Shown piece by piece: positions 42,683 through 55,219 of a DNA stretch of 64,000 nt. Source of the DNA: Mermis nigrescens (lineage: Eukaryota; Nematoda; Enoplea; Mermithida; Mermithidae); NCBI GenBank assembly GCA_036768485.1, contig JAVLUZ010000338.1, positions 1 to 64,000 of the forward strand, given 5' to 3'. Under the pieces are notes generated by a model, which did not search any database, was not told the DNA's origin, and worked only from the letters and a program-made list of their open reading frames with translations. The first letter of the stretch is position 1, and every line of letters starts with the position of its first letter. A program made the translations under genes and the position numbers.

Positions 42683-45600
42683 ATGCCATTAAGTAATTAC
42701 AGATTTATCTGGGATTATTTTGAGAAGGATAGCAATGATAAAGCAAAGTGCAAACTTTGCAGTTAGGTTCTGGGCAGAGCTAAAGGCAGCACAGGCACGT
42801 TAAACAAATATTTATCCACCTTACATTCTTCGGAGCATGCTGAATTGAAGCATAAATATCAGGATTTAGGAAAAGCTTAAGGTGAGATGTTTTATTCATT
42901 ACTAGATATTACCTATTTGACATCATTAAAAAAGCTAAACTTACAGAATCTGTGAGCACCAGCCGACAGAAAGCAGAAAGGCTGAATGTAGAACTCAATG
43001 CCAAATTTCCAACTGCTTTAAGCCAGTAATGAGTTCTCAGGTGTAAGGGCGATAAAAATAATTTTGTTGCTAAAATAATCGAATTCAGGTTAAGAAGATG
43101 CTTTCAGGAGAACCTAAATCTATTGCTGTAGATTGGACCATATGCAAAATGATTGCTTTGGGCGATCAGCCATTTAGTTTAGTTCAGTTGTTAGGGTTTA
43201 TGCGATTTATGAAAGAGGTAGTAAATAACTTAATTTAATTCTCTAAAGCGTTTTTAAGGTTGCGCCAACATATGAAATTTAATCTCGGTCTTACTAGAAA
43301 GAAAAATTTCTTGACATTTACGATAAGCTTTGTTCAAAAATTAAAGGTGAAATTCAAAATTGCATAGGAAATGGATTTTTGTTCACTACTGATATCTGGA
43401 GTAATGCACAAGATTCCCTGCTAAGGTACTATCTAATATTATATATTTTATATTGTATATTTTATTAAAATTAATTTGATATTTATCTGTGAGTAGCTTG
43501 ACTGTTAACACGCACACCAATGACTTTAAACTGGTCCAGTATGTCTCACATGGGCAACCTCTAGGGAGAAGAGTGTTACACAAGTGCACATTTATCTGAC
43601 GTCATTGAGACAATGTTACAGAATTGGGAAGAGTTCAGTAAGTTAGAGGACTTGATTAATTTACTCTATGAATTATAAAAAGCATACATAACATGTAAAC
43701 CATGTTCATTTGTTTTCTTAGATTCACATTGTGCTGAGAGATAATGGAGCCAATATTGTCAAAGCCTTAAAAGATCTGAACGTTCCTAGTGCTAGTTGTA
43801 CTGCACATAATTTGAATTTGATTGTAACTGAAGGTACATCGTAAGTCTAACAAATTAGACATGACTTTGTTTAAAATCATTTTGTTCAGGACTTAATTCT
43901 CAGAAGGTGATTTTGAATTCACTATCCAGGTGCCGCAAGCTAGTTGGGTATTTAAATTAGTCAGACCCGGCACAAAAAGAGTTTGCAAACTTGCCAAAGC
44001 AGCTTAGACCATCACAAATACCTTTGAAGCTAATTCAAGTCTGTATTTTAAATTTAGCTATATAAAAATTCTGAATTTAAAACCTCGGTTTTTGCGTACT
44101 GACCAATGCAGGAAAGTCCAACGAGATGGAAAATTCCACTCTTGACATGCTTGAGGCGAGTGCTAAAATTAAAAGAGTGCATAGTTTTATTTTTGCATGG
44201 AAGAATATTTTGTCGACTTATAATTTCAGTGGCCTCTGATTCCAAAAGTAATTAGAAATTCTCCAGCCTTTTAAGACTGTCACCAAAAAAGTAAAAATTT
44301 ATATTTTGATGAAATTCCAATATTAATAGTCCTTTAAAAGAGAAATTTTTTAGTTGAGCTCCTCAAAAGCTATGCTATCTGGTGTTTATACCGCTAATAA
44401 GGTGGATATCCTACTAGCATTGGTGAAAACAAAGTGGACGAGGGTGGTGGTGGCACATTTGTCCGGCACCCTTTGGCATGCAGTAAAGCAGCGCTTTCAC
44501 CATATGTATGAAGATGACGTGTAAAAATTAAAATGTAGTGTCTTAAAAGTATGTATATCATAAAATAGAGAAATCAATGAAATTTCTGGAATTATTTGGT
44601 TGCAACGTTCATTGATCCTGAATATATGAATAAGATTTTTGCAAAGAGTAAGTGCAACAGAAAAGGTCACTAGTATATTAGGTAAAAATAGAAAAACTTT
44701 CCTCTTTGTGACTTTTATTTCCGGACTTAATTTTCTTAGAAGAACAGACTGGCTGCACTGAATTAAGTTCAAATAGTAGCCTAGCCAACGTAAGAGTTTA
44801 AATGGCTGTCGACCCCTGCCCCCAGAAATCCAGTCAATATGATGACTTCATATCGCAAATAGGCATTGATGAGGATGAAGAAGATGCTTGCGCAGATGAA
44901 CCTTCTGATGTTAAAAATGTTAGGCTGTGGCTTGGGGATATTTCTGCAGGAATGATTTTGAGGGCAGAAAATTATTAGTGTCATTGTTTTTTGCTTATCT
45001 TCGTCTCCATCTTAATGATCAGAACGATTGCGATTTCCTTCATAATTTCATCATATGTATCCCTTTATGTATTCTTTGCTAAAAGAGTTGATTTATTTAT
45101 TCCTAAAATAATAATTTTGGCCAATCTGATTTGAAACAACATTCTTTGGAATTAAGATGAATGCTGTCAATCTAAATCAACTTACGCTCTTATTTGCACA
45201 TGCTTTAGAGATAACTTAAATCTTAATATTTTTCATTTTTCTATGCACCCAACCCATAAGAATTTAATGAAGTGGATGTATAACTCATTCTTGCAATGTC
45301 ATTAACGGTTAGTCTGCATATTAATGAAGGGATTCCACATCACAAATCAAATTTTTGAATACCTCAATTCTTTTTCATTCTAGATAGATAGCCCCTAAAT
45401 CAGAGAATAAATGAGATCTACCGTAAGGATAACATAATATTAAAGCAATACTGGACGACCCCATTAGAGTATCTGAAGTAAAAACAGCACCTCTGAGGAC
45501 AAAAATAATGGAGATAAATTCACGTAACTGTGCCACAACTTGATAGATTGTAATCACAGATTACATATTGAAAATACACTTTAGTCATCCCTGGACACTA

Positions 45601-45890
45601 CATGATTTCCAAAATTTCAGTCCTGCTTTCACAGGAAACAAAGGAGTACTTAGAGAAAGTGAAGCTTATTGGTGCTGCCAAGGATCTGCGTATTTGATGG
45701 GGAGTGCAACAAGTCTACGTTTCCTGTGCTTTATTGCCACACACTGAAATATCTTTCAGCTCAGCTCCTGCGACAAGTGTTCCTTCAGAACAGCTTTTTT
45801 AGTGGGGCTCAAATAATATATCATCCAAAATGCAATTGTCTGCATGGTGAAACTGTTGAAAAGTTGCTTTTCTTAAAATATAATCTACCA
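42683..45890 (+). pseudogene. hAT-family transposase relic
   Basis: Degraded gene with several introns or indels. The BED-type zinc finger (KAKCKLC, then TLNKYLSTLHSSEHAELK) is at ~42735-42850 with a TAG after CKLCS. The catalytic-core pieces are TTDIWSNAQDSLL (~43386), RDNGANIVKALKDLN (~43740) and CTAHNLNLIV (~43800). A PTRWKIPLL-like piece follows at ~44110 and TFIDPEYMNK at ~44605. The C-terminal hAT dimerisation remnant, ATSVPSEQLF, is at ~45775. Many stops. It could be related to the source of the MITEs around it, but this is not shown. Confidence 0.8.
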
Positions 45891-46084
45891 GAAGTCACTT
45901 GTTCATATTAGTGTATTTAGTGCAGTCATTTCTGCCTTCGTGTTTGCAGAGAAGTAAAATTTTTTGTTTGAAACTCGTTTGTTTGAATATATCTATTCTT
46001 ACAATCATAACTATCCATGTTATCATTTGCAAGTAGTAGACTTCACATGCCTAATCAAGTCGTTTCCAGGTGTAATAAAAACTC

Positions 46085-46540
46085 AAACATCCGGATCCGG
46101 GTAGTGCGAAAATCCAATCTTCCAGATCCGGGTACTTCAAAATTCAAAGTTCTGGATCCAGATCCAGATCCGAGGCATATCTGCGGGCAGCAAGAAAATT
46201 CTGAAGGGGGGGGGTGCAAGATTTTTTTTTGAAGGTCGAAAGAATGGCCTCAAAAATGGTGGTATGGCGATAAAAACACCATTTTTCGACGTTTTCTCAT
46301 CAAGCACTATCCATTGGCATCAAAAAATTGCGAAAAAAAAACGAAAAAAATTTTCAAAAATTGAATTCTGGGGGGGGTATTTTGATTTCTAGGGGGTATT
46401 TTGGTTTTCTGGGGGGTGCATGCCCCCTCCCAAGCCTCCCCATGCCCAGGTGTGGATCCGGGTAGTTAATTTTTAAAATTTCCAGATCCAGATCCGGATC
46501 TTGAAAACATCCAGATAATACTGGATCCGGATCCAAGTAC
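46085..46540. repeat. GGATCC-rich minisatellite split by a MITE
   Basis: Repeats of CCGGATCCGGGTA / CCAGATCCAGATCC at 46088-46172 and again at 46452-46530, interrupted by MITE copy E. Confidence 0.6.
46176..46454 (+). mobile_element. MITE copy E
   Basis: CATATCTGCGGGCAGC ... CCCAGGTGTG, flanked by GATCCGAG(G) / GATCCGGG, both from the minisatellite. Confidence 0.8.
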
Positions 46541-46984
46541 CCATTTCATTACTATAAATAGAGAAGATAACCCGATTCCCCTCCTCTGAAGCTACAAAAT
46601 AAAAGTAAGATAAGGAGACAATCCTTACTCCCTCCTCTGAATCTGCATAAATATGTATCTATTAAAATTTACCATTCTGAGAATTCGGCCCATGTCCATC
46701 TTCTTTCATGCCATCAGGGGCGTAATGCTCGGCGGCTGGAAGCGGCCCCTCGTAATTCCAATTTTCTGAGTCAGTTGAACAGATGCGGAAAATGGCCTTC
46801 TTTGAACTCCGGGACGTTGAATGTTTTTGGGAAGGCGGCTAGGCGCATCGGCAAAAAATTGAGGCTGTCGATGACGCGGACTCCGCCTGCTTCTAGCATG
46901 AGTATCTTCGAGCCCTGAACAAACAATGAAAAATACTTAAGTTTTAAAAGACAAAAATTTTGAGCAAGAACGCATGATTCTACG

Positions 46985-47175
46985 TATTATCATGATTTAT
47001 TTATTCATTTATTTTGTTTATTTATTTATTTATTTATTATATTTATTTAAATATTGATTCATTTATTATATTTATATATTTATTTATTTATTTTAATTAT
47101 TTATTTATGTATTTATTTATTTCTTTATTTATTTACTTAATTATTTATTATTTATTTATTTATTTATCCATACCC
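46985..47175. repeat. (TTTA)n-rich polB intron
   Basis: TTTATTTA repeats with TTTATTTATATT variants, at the intron position where Maverick 1 has its 730-bp AT-rich intron. Confidence 0.7.
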
Positions 47176-48029
47176 TTTGTTATAATTTTGGGATCTGTTA
47201 TTTGTCATGATTATTTTGCTCGTGCAGACTAATCGGGCAAAAATTGGGCATCGAACCCATTGGCATTGTAGGCGATGGCCGTCGCCCTTCAGATTTTCCT
47301 GCGAAAACAGCCATTTGCCAAACTCGGTTTGGCATTTATCGCCAAGAAAGACGTGCCGGTTGACGCCCGCATTTGGCGCAGGTGCCCAAATGCCCGATCC
47401 TTGCATGCGTCGCAGAGACGATACGCGATGCAGCAGTTTGGGACGTGCTTGTAAATCGTTCCATAATCGTTTTCGCCCATTTCTAGGTCCTGGCGCGTCT
47501 CGAAATCGAAGATGATGAAGACGGCTCGCTTCTCTTATTTTTTACCGCCATCTCTGATGGTCTAGAAAAATATAAAGAGAATTAGTGAAGTACAAAAATT
47601 TATTTGCCTGAAAGAAAGGTTATTTAGACAACAATACGATAAAAAGCCAAGGGCTAGCCCAACCCCCTAAAGAATTAAAAATGCTAGAAAAACTCTTTAA
47701 ATACCTCAATGTAGCATCCGTGTCCCTCCTGGTCCACCGGGGCGTTGCATGTATGGCAGAAGAACTGGAAGCATTCATGACATTTCTGGTGACGCGAATC
47801 GATTAAGCTGGTTGCAGTTTTGGCATCGCTTAAGGCGGCTGCAGTACAGAGCTCGTTTTCTGAACTTTGCCATTTTTCCCCATCGCAGTACTGCCAATCG
47901 TGTTATTGATGAAACAGGACTGGCTGCAGGAAATAGCTCAAATATTCACAAAAACATTAAAACACGGCATCCAAAGATTCAGGTCATAATATGTACATAT
48001 ATATTTAGTAAAAATCCTTCTCAAAATAT

Positions 48030-48299
48030 ACATATATTTATTAATTTACTTATCCATTTATCTATTTATTTAATTTTTATTTATTTGTTTTTTATTTATT
48101 TAATATTTATTTATATATTTATATATTTATTTATTTAATTATTTATTGTTTATTTATTTATTTATTTATTTATTTATTCATTTATTTATTTATTTAATTA
48201 TTTATTCATGTATTTATTTATTTAATTATTTATTTATTTCATTTAATTATTTATTTATTATTTATTTATGTATTCATTTATATATTTATTTATTTATTT

Positions 48300-48330
<31 letters not shown>

Positions 48331-48390
48331 GATATATTTATTTATTTATTTATTCATTTATTTACTTATTTATTCTTTTTATTTTATTAC
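48030..48390. repeat. (TTTA)n microsatellite in a polB intron
   Basis: Nearly pure TTTATTTATTTA with few interruptions. It gives rise to a spurious Tyr/Leu/Ile-rich ORF. A smaller block is at 48820-48930. Confidence 0.85.
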
Positions 48391-48934
48391 CTATTGCAAT
48401 TTTGGCATTTGACCCATTGCTCGATGGCGTAGGGCGATTCTTTCTGGCAACAGGGGCAGCCGGCCTTGAGGCATCTATGGTCTTTGGCGTTGCTGTACCC
48501 CTTGTTGCATGTCTTCGCAGAAATAGAATCAGCCCATGAATGCCGGCATCCTTGTAATGACGTTGAATTGCTCGTCATGCAGGTAGAGATGGATGACCTT
48601 TGTCGGTGTCAGGGCCTTTGAAGATGAGAGCGTTGAATGCATTCCTCAGAAAGATCTTGATTTGGTATTCGGGAGCAAGGTGTTCCTAAAACAATATGTT
48701 AATTTTATTTAAAATAATGCAATAATCCTTCATAACAGCATATTTGTGAAATTCCCTAAGCATTGGTCATTCAATCATATCATAAATGCGTACAATTTGT
48801 CTATTTATGAGAAATTAACTTTATAATTTATTTATTTATTTATTTATTTATTCATTTATTTATTTATGTGTCTAATTATTTATTTAGTCATTTAATTATT
48901 TATTTTATGATGTATTTATTTAATGGGTTATTAC

Positions 48935-49210
48935 CACACATGGGCGTGGGGTGGGTTGGGGGTATGCACCCCCCAGAAGTTAGAAATAATTTCCCCCCCC
49001 CAGAAATCAAAATACTCTCCCCAGAATTCAATTTTCGAAATTTTTTTTTGCTTTTTTCAGCAATTTTTTTTGATGCCATTGGATAGTGCTCAATGAGAAA
49101 TGTCAAAAATATGGTGTTTTTATCGCCATACAACCACATTTAAGGCCATTTATTCGACCTTTGAAAAAATTTTGCACCCCCCTCACATATTTTTGTGCTG
49201 CCCACCTATG
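48935..49210 (-). mobile_element. MITE copy F
   Basis: Reverse-oriented; CACACATGGGCG ... CCCACCTATG, flanked by perfect 8-bp duplication GTTATTAC (48927-48934 and 49211-49218). It lies in an intron of polB copy 2. Confidence 0.9.
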
Positions 49211-51702
49211 GTTATTACCCTTAGAAAAAATATGTAAATTTACAGTTAAAGATATAAGATTAGCAAGAAACTTTTTTGATGCTCCATAAAACACTTAAAG
49301 CTGCATGATTGTACAATCTAAAAAAATTAGCATTGGAGCATCGGAAGGCAGAAACAATGTAAGGCTAATAGAAAATTTGTACTCTTTACCATTTTCCTTC
49401 TTTTTTTCTGTATTTTTCACCTCCATTTATGTTATTAATCTTTTCTATCCTGTCTTTTTTATACTCATGACTCACTATTATTTCCCATTGTTTATATTTA
49501 TAACAAATCCTAAAACCGTATACATGTTGTGTACAAAATTTCTATACCTGAATTATTCTTGGCTTCTTCCAAGCCGCATTTTTCTGGTGAATGAGCCCAG
49601 ATCCGGCTTTCTGCATGTAAGTCGTAAGCTAAGCGCCGTTGCATATCCTTTTGTGCTCTGACGAATGGTGTCCCATTGAGGGTGGTTGTCCAGGCGTGCT
49701 TTTGAGATGACAATGGCATGGGCCAAGCAGATATTGTCATGATCTGAATAATCTTGTTTATAAAAATGCGAAGTCAATAATTTTATTCTGACTTCATTCA
49801 AATATTTGCACCTAGTAGTTTTACCTATATCTATCTATTTGTATACTTTACTGTCCATTTAAAAATCTTATTATTATTTACTAATGTATTTATTTATTCA
49901 AATCATTATATTCAATTATTTATTATATATCCATTATTTATCTATCTATTTTATTATACATTTATTTTATCTGTTTATTTATCATTTACATAAGTGACTA
50001 ATTATTGTTATGCTATCCATTTCATTTATACATTTAATTATTCATTTATGTATTAATCTATTTGATATTATCTATTTCATTAATTGTATTTATCAATTTA
50101 TTTACTTTGATTAAATTTATTTATTTGCATAGTATTTATCCTCCTTTAGGATCTACTCTATTTGTTCAATATTTAATCGTCCATCTTAACTATCATATAT
50201 TATTTATATCTATTTATTTACCATTTACATAAGTGCATAATCATTATTCATTTACACATCTGCGTATTATTTAGTTTATTTATTACTAATTTTCCTCTAC
50301 GAGATGCCAAAATCATTTGCTTCTATTAATTAATTCATTGGTTATTTATCTAATTATTTAATTACTTCTATACGCATATTTGAAAGTATATATATCTCCA
50401 GACGGCAGTGTGCAAAACAAATTTTTCCCATAAGTCAAAAACGTTCATTTTTATCAAACAGAACCTTTTTGCAACTTTTCAGTAGAAATCGGATACAAAA
50501 ATTGCTTTTCATGTGCAAAAGGCATTTTTCGAGAACTCAATTTTATAGAAAAAATATTCCTCATACCTGGATAAAGCAGCCGCCATGTGGGCCTCTATGC
50601 TTCCTGAACCATTGCTCCCAGTTGACAATTCGTGGAGTATTTTCGTAGCGACTCTGCTGACCTCCTCTGCCTTTCGGTTCTTCTACAACAACGATTTTGA
50701 AGTTCATTTCTTGTTCGAAAGCGAACTCGCAATTTGATTGCTGAATTTTTTTGATGATGCTAAAAATTTTATCGGCCTTCATTGTGATTTTAGGCGTAAA
50801 AGGGACTGAAACGGCTCTATCCAAGCTCAGGTGGCAAATTTTGATCCCAATTCGATCCTGCACGTTTCTATTTTCCAAGTGCTGGTCCAAAATGTTCAAT
50901 AATATATTTAGAAGGATTTTAGATGTAATTTCGACAAAATTTCTTAATCAAATGCTGTAGCTAGTCGCCTCAGAATTAAATCGCTTGACTTGTAAAGGAG
51001 ACTCTTTGCCCATATTGTAAAAATTGCGTGATTGGACAAAGACCGGCAACAGATTGATCCAAAATTATTTTTATTGCTTTTTGATGACTTTAAAATAATT
51101 TTCAAAAATGAATGACGTACTTTTTGAGTTGCTAACCCAAAATCTGGCTGTTGATGAGCATTTGCAGAGGTAGATCAATTAAATAAGGGCATCAATAATT
51201 GCTTAGACAATCTATCTTCGACGATAGTAGCCCCAAAATTCTGCATGTAATGGCTTCCTTGATATCTTTTGTATTCAAATTCCAAAATTTTCTGTAATAG
51301 AACACCAATTAAATGGTTGTTTCCAACCCATATTCTCGACTCGAATAACATTCTTCAGGTAGAAAAGCTGGAGTGCATCAATTTCAAAATGAGCAGCCAT
51401 CACAGATTAGCTAAATATTGATAGAATGCACCCCTCTCTATTTATATTGCCATGTGGTTGGTGCAGTGCCAAGAATGCACGGGTTTATACTTGCCTGCTA
51501 TTGTGCACAATGACACAATAGCAGTACACAGGTGTGCTTAGATACACATACGTTGACACTATGCCAACTCATCCAACCACGTGTTTGGACTCGTGCATTA
51601 TGGTATCATTGTGACGCAACATGTATTTTAGGAACAAGCAGGTTCCGGAACATGCATTAAGCTCAAAAATATAAGTCAGTAGCATGCAAGTACATGTATA
51701 AT

Positions 51703-52171
51703 CATGATTTTGTTACTTTTATGTCTTGCTATAGTAGAAGCCCAAAATTGAACTTTTATTTAACCTATGGCCATTTGTCATAATTTAAGCAATTGTATGC
51801 AATTACCACAAAATGCACAATTGATGGTTTTAGGAAACAGCAGTAATTTGCAAGTCCCTGATTGGAAAAACTTTACAACCGAGTTTCCTAACTTACAGTC
51901 TATAGAGTTTACACCATTTTGTAAAGAATGCTCAAAAATTGATGAGCACTTTAATGGCATGAAAATTGAAGGCAGGTGTTTGCAGAATGACATGAAATGT
52001 AACCATAAAGATTTGAATCTCATTTTGAATGAAATCGCAAGCTGTATAGCTTTACTAATCACACTGACTCTCTTATATTTATTTTGTTTTATTAGAAAAG
52101 AGCTATTACACAACAGGAAAAACAATGAGAACAATTCTAATCATGCGGCAGAAGAAATGTGTATTCTTTAA
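51703..52171 (+). pseudogene. Signal-peptide/TM protein of Maverick 2
   Basis: A signal peptide (MILLLLCLAIVEAQ) opens at 51703, then a frame change, then the frame from 51767: VPDWKNF, CKECSKIDEHFNGMKIEGRC, then TM IASCIALLITLTLLYLF (~52050) and a short basic tail. Homologue of 18053-18548 with the same Cys spacing. Confidence 0.7.
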
Positions 52172-52597
52172 GCATTTGTTCAGCGTTTTTTCTTGGTTGT
52201 TTCATCAGTTCTCCATATGAGTGAAGTGCTTTTTTCTTTTCTTTTGGTTTCGATTTTATGGCTTCTGCTAGGCTTTTATCAATTTTGAGCTCAATTTCAT
52301 TGTTGAGCTTTGCTGATATACCAACTCGGACCACGTTTTTGGCATAAAAACCTTCAAACTTTCCAAATCGTAATCAGTGCATAGTTTTTTGCGGGTTTTG
52401 TTTGAATATTTTGTGTAATTTATGCCTTTTATACCCTCAATTCGAATAGCTTTGACTAATAAGAAATGGTGAATAATTTTGATTTTTATGTGCTCATGAA
52501 TAATTTCAATTTTTATGTACTCTGGCAAAAATGTTTGAGAGAGACAAAATAAAGTCTCGACTGAAGCTGACATTTTCAAAAGAATGACAAATTTCAT
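52168..52597 (-). pseudogene. Maverick 2 homologue of the gene next to TBP
   Basis: ATG 52597 or 52573; core GIKGINYTKYSNKTRKKL (~52430), a frame change near 52320, then a Lys-rich tail. Lies beside the TBP relic in the same relative orientation as in Maverick 1. Confidence 0.65.
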
Positions 52598-52689
52598 TCT
52601 GTCCCTTCTTGTATCTACATGTTTCTAACAAATTACAGCTCTAAACAAATTGCATTTAAACATAGAACCATATGTTATGTATTTTCCCT

Positions 52690-53112
52690 ATCAAAAAAAT
52701 GTTAATAAAAACGCGATTCATTTTATACTTTGAAGCCAGAAAAATATCCAGTTCATAAAAGCAATTTGGTTTACATTTAGCGTACAGTTTATGCAAATTA
52801 ATAGTGAAACCTACATTTCCATTGGCTACATAATTATATATTTTTATTTCCGTATTGTTAGTTTTTATTTTGCATGTATGTATTGCTTTTGCTAGTGCCT
52901 TTTTGGCTATATTTTCAGTCTTTGTTCTGGGTACAAACTAATTTCCTGGATTTAAACAGCAATACTATAGATTTATGATTCTAGAACGCCAAACTAAGGC
53001 CAGGAAATTTGTTGGGCCTGTACTTTACAAGCTCTATGTTTTTGTCTGTGATATTGTTTAAATTTAATGTGCATTTAGTGTCTGTGCTCCCAATTAAGTT
53101 ACAAATCTGCAT
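52690..53112 (-). pseudogene. TBP relic of Maverick 2
   Basis: ATG 53112. The first 43 residues are open and match Maverick 1 TBP (MQICNLIG, CTLNLNN, VKYRPNKFPGLSL). After a stop near 52987 the similarity continues to ~52690 with NIAKKALAKAIH, IYNYVANGNVGFTINLHKLY and FLASKYKM. Diverged well beyond Maverick 1, showing TBP is an old component of this Maverick lineage. Confidence 0.8.
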
Positions 53113-53264
53113 TTTCATAAAAATGTGCTGTTTTAGAGTGAAGCTTTAAAGTGCTGCTTTAAAGTGCATTTAAAACATATTTTCATGGGTTAGTGAAAAC
53201 TAAATTTAATGATTTATATTTTCCCATGCTCAATGCACTTCCCACGCTCAATGCACTTTTCATC

Positions 53265-53300
53265 ATTTGTCCGCCTATACCATAGGGTTCATGCATATAA
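53265..53300. repeat. Possible remnant of a Maverick 2 inverted-repeat end
   Basis: CCGCCTATACCATAGGGTTC resembles CCGCCTATGC..CCATAGGGTATG at the right end of Maverick 1 (39405-39430). It sits just outside the TBP relic, where an inverted repeat is expected. Short match, tentative. Confidence 0.35.
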
Positions 53301-53329
53301 AAATTATTGAGCAACAAATTCTTTTTTAA

Positions 53330-53690
53330 AGGCAGTCTGCCTCATTTTTTTGAAACTCCTGACCCAAACTCGAAGAATTTCTGTTTTTGTTAAGGCCGCC
53401 TGCTTTGTTTTTTAGTAGTCTGCGCCACTTGATGCTGTTTTTGTTGCTGATGTTCTAGCACTACCTGCATTTGCATAATATTTGCATATTCAGCTAACTT
53501 TACATCCGCATCTCCTTTTTTGCTCAAAATGTTTTTCTTTAGATTCTTCAACATTAACTAGGGCAGTGAGTAACGGGTTGTCAGTATGAGCAGTGAGTAA
53601 TGGGTCATCAGTAATTTTAGCTTTTCTCATCAAAGAATTAAAGAACTGTGTTGGAACTACATACATTTTATGGACGTTCTTTTTTAATGC
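53330..53690 (-). pseudogene. AT-hook protein relic of Maverick 2
   Basis: Similar to 31470-31810: a KMYVVP start (near 53665), the KITDDPL region and a basic body; broken frames. Confidence 0.55.
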
Positions 53691-53699
53691 TTTTCTAAA

Positions 53700-53999
53700 G
53701 AAGTGTAAAGTTGAAAAATAAATTTAGAAGATTTGGTTTCCAAAATTTTCTATTTACCCTTTTGGTAGTTTCTGGTAATGCAAGCAAGTACAAACTAGCT
53801 TCAAACTGTTCACAAAAAGCTGGATTTTCCGCCCAAGAGTGCCATTCAAAGGATGACGAGCAGCTTGAGTAAGCACAGAAAATTGTGGAGGCGCTTGATT
53901 AATTAATGAGTTGCATAAACTTTTGTTTGTATTTTTATATCCCAGTAAGCAAAAATATGGTTCGCTCACAGTAATTTTGTGTTGAGCATTAGAATTCAT
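53700..53999 (-). pseudogene. Relic of the 111-aa conserved protein, Maverick 2
   Basis: VSEPYFCLL and VLTQAARHPLNG match 31807-32142; the C-terminal part is frameshifted. Confidence 0.65.
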
Positions 54000-54029
54000 A
54001 ATTTTTTCAAGAGCATATATTTTTGCATA

Positions 54030-54700
54030 TTTATAAACTTCGCCAAATAATCATTGGTGTTTGATTGAAAAAATACTAGATTGCAGTCTGTTTTCTGATG
54101 TTATCAGAAAATACATCAATCAGTAAATAGTTATAAGGTTTTTTATCTTCATTGTTTTAATATAAGCCTGCTTTAAAGGCCCACCTAAGCCATATAATTG
54201 TTACTCAAGACGTCTAAGACATTCAAATGCGTGTTTTAGTTGAGATAAAATGATGACAATTCTAGTTGATGGTTGTTGAAAGAGGGCGTCTAAAAAGTGG
54301 AGTGCTAAAGAAAATTAACATGTTTTTGTGATAGCCTAACACTGTAAAAAGATGAACAAACGCGTCACTTTTGACCCCAACATTGGCAAGATTATTGCAA
54401 ATGCAAATGTTGACTTTTCCTGGCTTGTGGTACCATTTGCTTTCAATTATGTCCATTTAGAAGTCCTTGTACAAACAAAATGTTTGGAAATGTCATAAAA
54501 ATTCTTCAAGAAGTGGTTGCCATACAATATAAAAATAAAAAATTTTATTTCTCTCTGGTTTAAAAGGCCATTCTTTCAATAATTTTGGTAGAAAACATGT
54601 TTTTTCGCTTCTTGTTGCTCCTGAAATTACAAAATTAGCAGGCAATCTAAGATACCTTATGCTGTCTTCTCCTATTTGCTTAATTCTCTATAGCACATAC
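54030..54700 (-). pseudogene. Packaging ATPase relic of Maverick 2
   Basis: The Walker A position (~54615) reads GATRSEKT instead of GATGSGKT. KVNICICNNLANVGVKSDAF (~54400) and GYHKNMLIFF follow. Broken frames; cannot bind ATP properly. Confidence 0.75.
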
Positions 54701-54839
54701 ACGTTTGACTTGAAGTGCAAATAGGCATTTTTGCATGTAAATATTTCTTCAACTAATCACAAATCTGTTTATTGTTGTCAGACTTATTAGTCAAAAATTT
54801 AGCCATTATATTATTTATAGTTTATTGTCTACATGATTC

Positions 54840-55205
54840 ACGAGAAAAACATAAGCTGTACAACCTACACGTTTTGCTGGTGTCCCCTTGTAACCTCTGC
54901 TCAATACATACAAAGTGAACTGGATACTTTGTGAAACTAGAAAAGTAATTTAATGTGTCTTCCAAGCATTTGCTGTTGGACAAAAGAGTTTTAGCCAAAG
55001 TGTCAAAAATATTATTTTAGCCAAATTTGATGATTTGTAAAACAGTACCCAATGCTGACCTTTATGCGTCAAAGCCGTGTTTACAATAACAAAGAATTTT
55101 TTAGTATTCAAAAACTGCTCAGATAATATTTATAACCTGAAAATACTCCTTTGAATTAACGTGATGCAACCTTGTCCATACTTAGTATTGAATTCAACTG
55201 ATTTG
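54840..55205 (-). pseudogene. Adenain-like protease relic of Maverick 2
   Basis: Catalytic-His region (GQHW, ~55055) and an N-terminus like NQLNSILSMDK near 55195 match 33085-33375. The C-terminal part is heavily mutated. Confidence 0.6.
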
Positions 55206-55219
55206 CATACATTTTAGGG

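Larger units (their letters stand above)
46670..51420 (-). pseudogene. polB: polB N-terminal half of Maverick 2
   Basis: Start near 51400 (MAAHFE, matching MPPHFE of Maverick 1). Matching blocks: 50899-50561 (EFAFEQEM, HGGCF), 49800-49540 (DNICLAHAIVISKARLDNHP), 48690-48390 (zinc region, CCQKESPYAIEQW), 47850-47700, 47530-47180 (exonuclease exon with CNAGVNRHVFLGDKC-like) and 46920-46675. Coding sequence ends after the exon equivalent to 26462-26700; palm and C-terminal domains are missing. Intron positions match Maverick 1. Where the MITE lies in copy 1, this copy is uninterrupted. Frames are broken throughout. Confidence 0.85.

Noticed and set aside
47749..48412. Two plus-strand ORFs rich in Tyr, Leu, Ile
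   Set aside because: They are translations of the TTTA microsatellite and of antisense polB.
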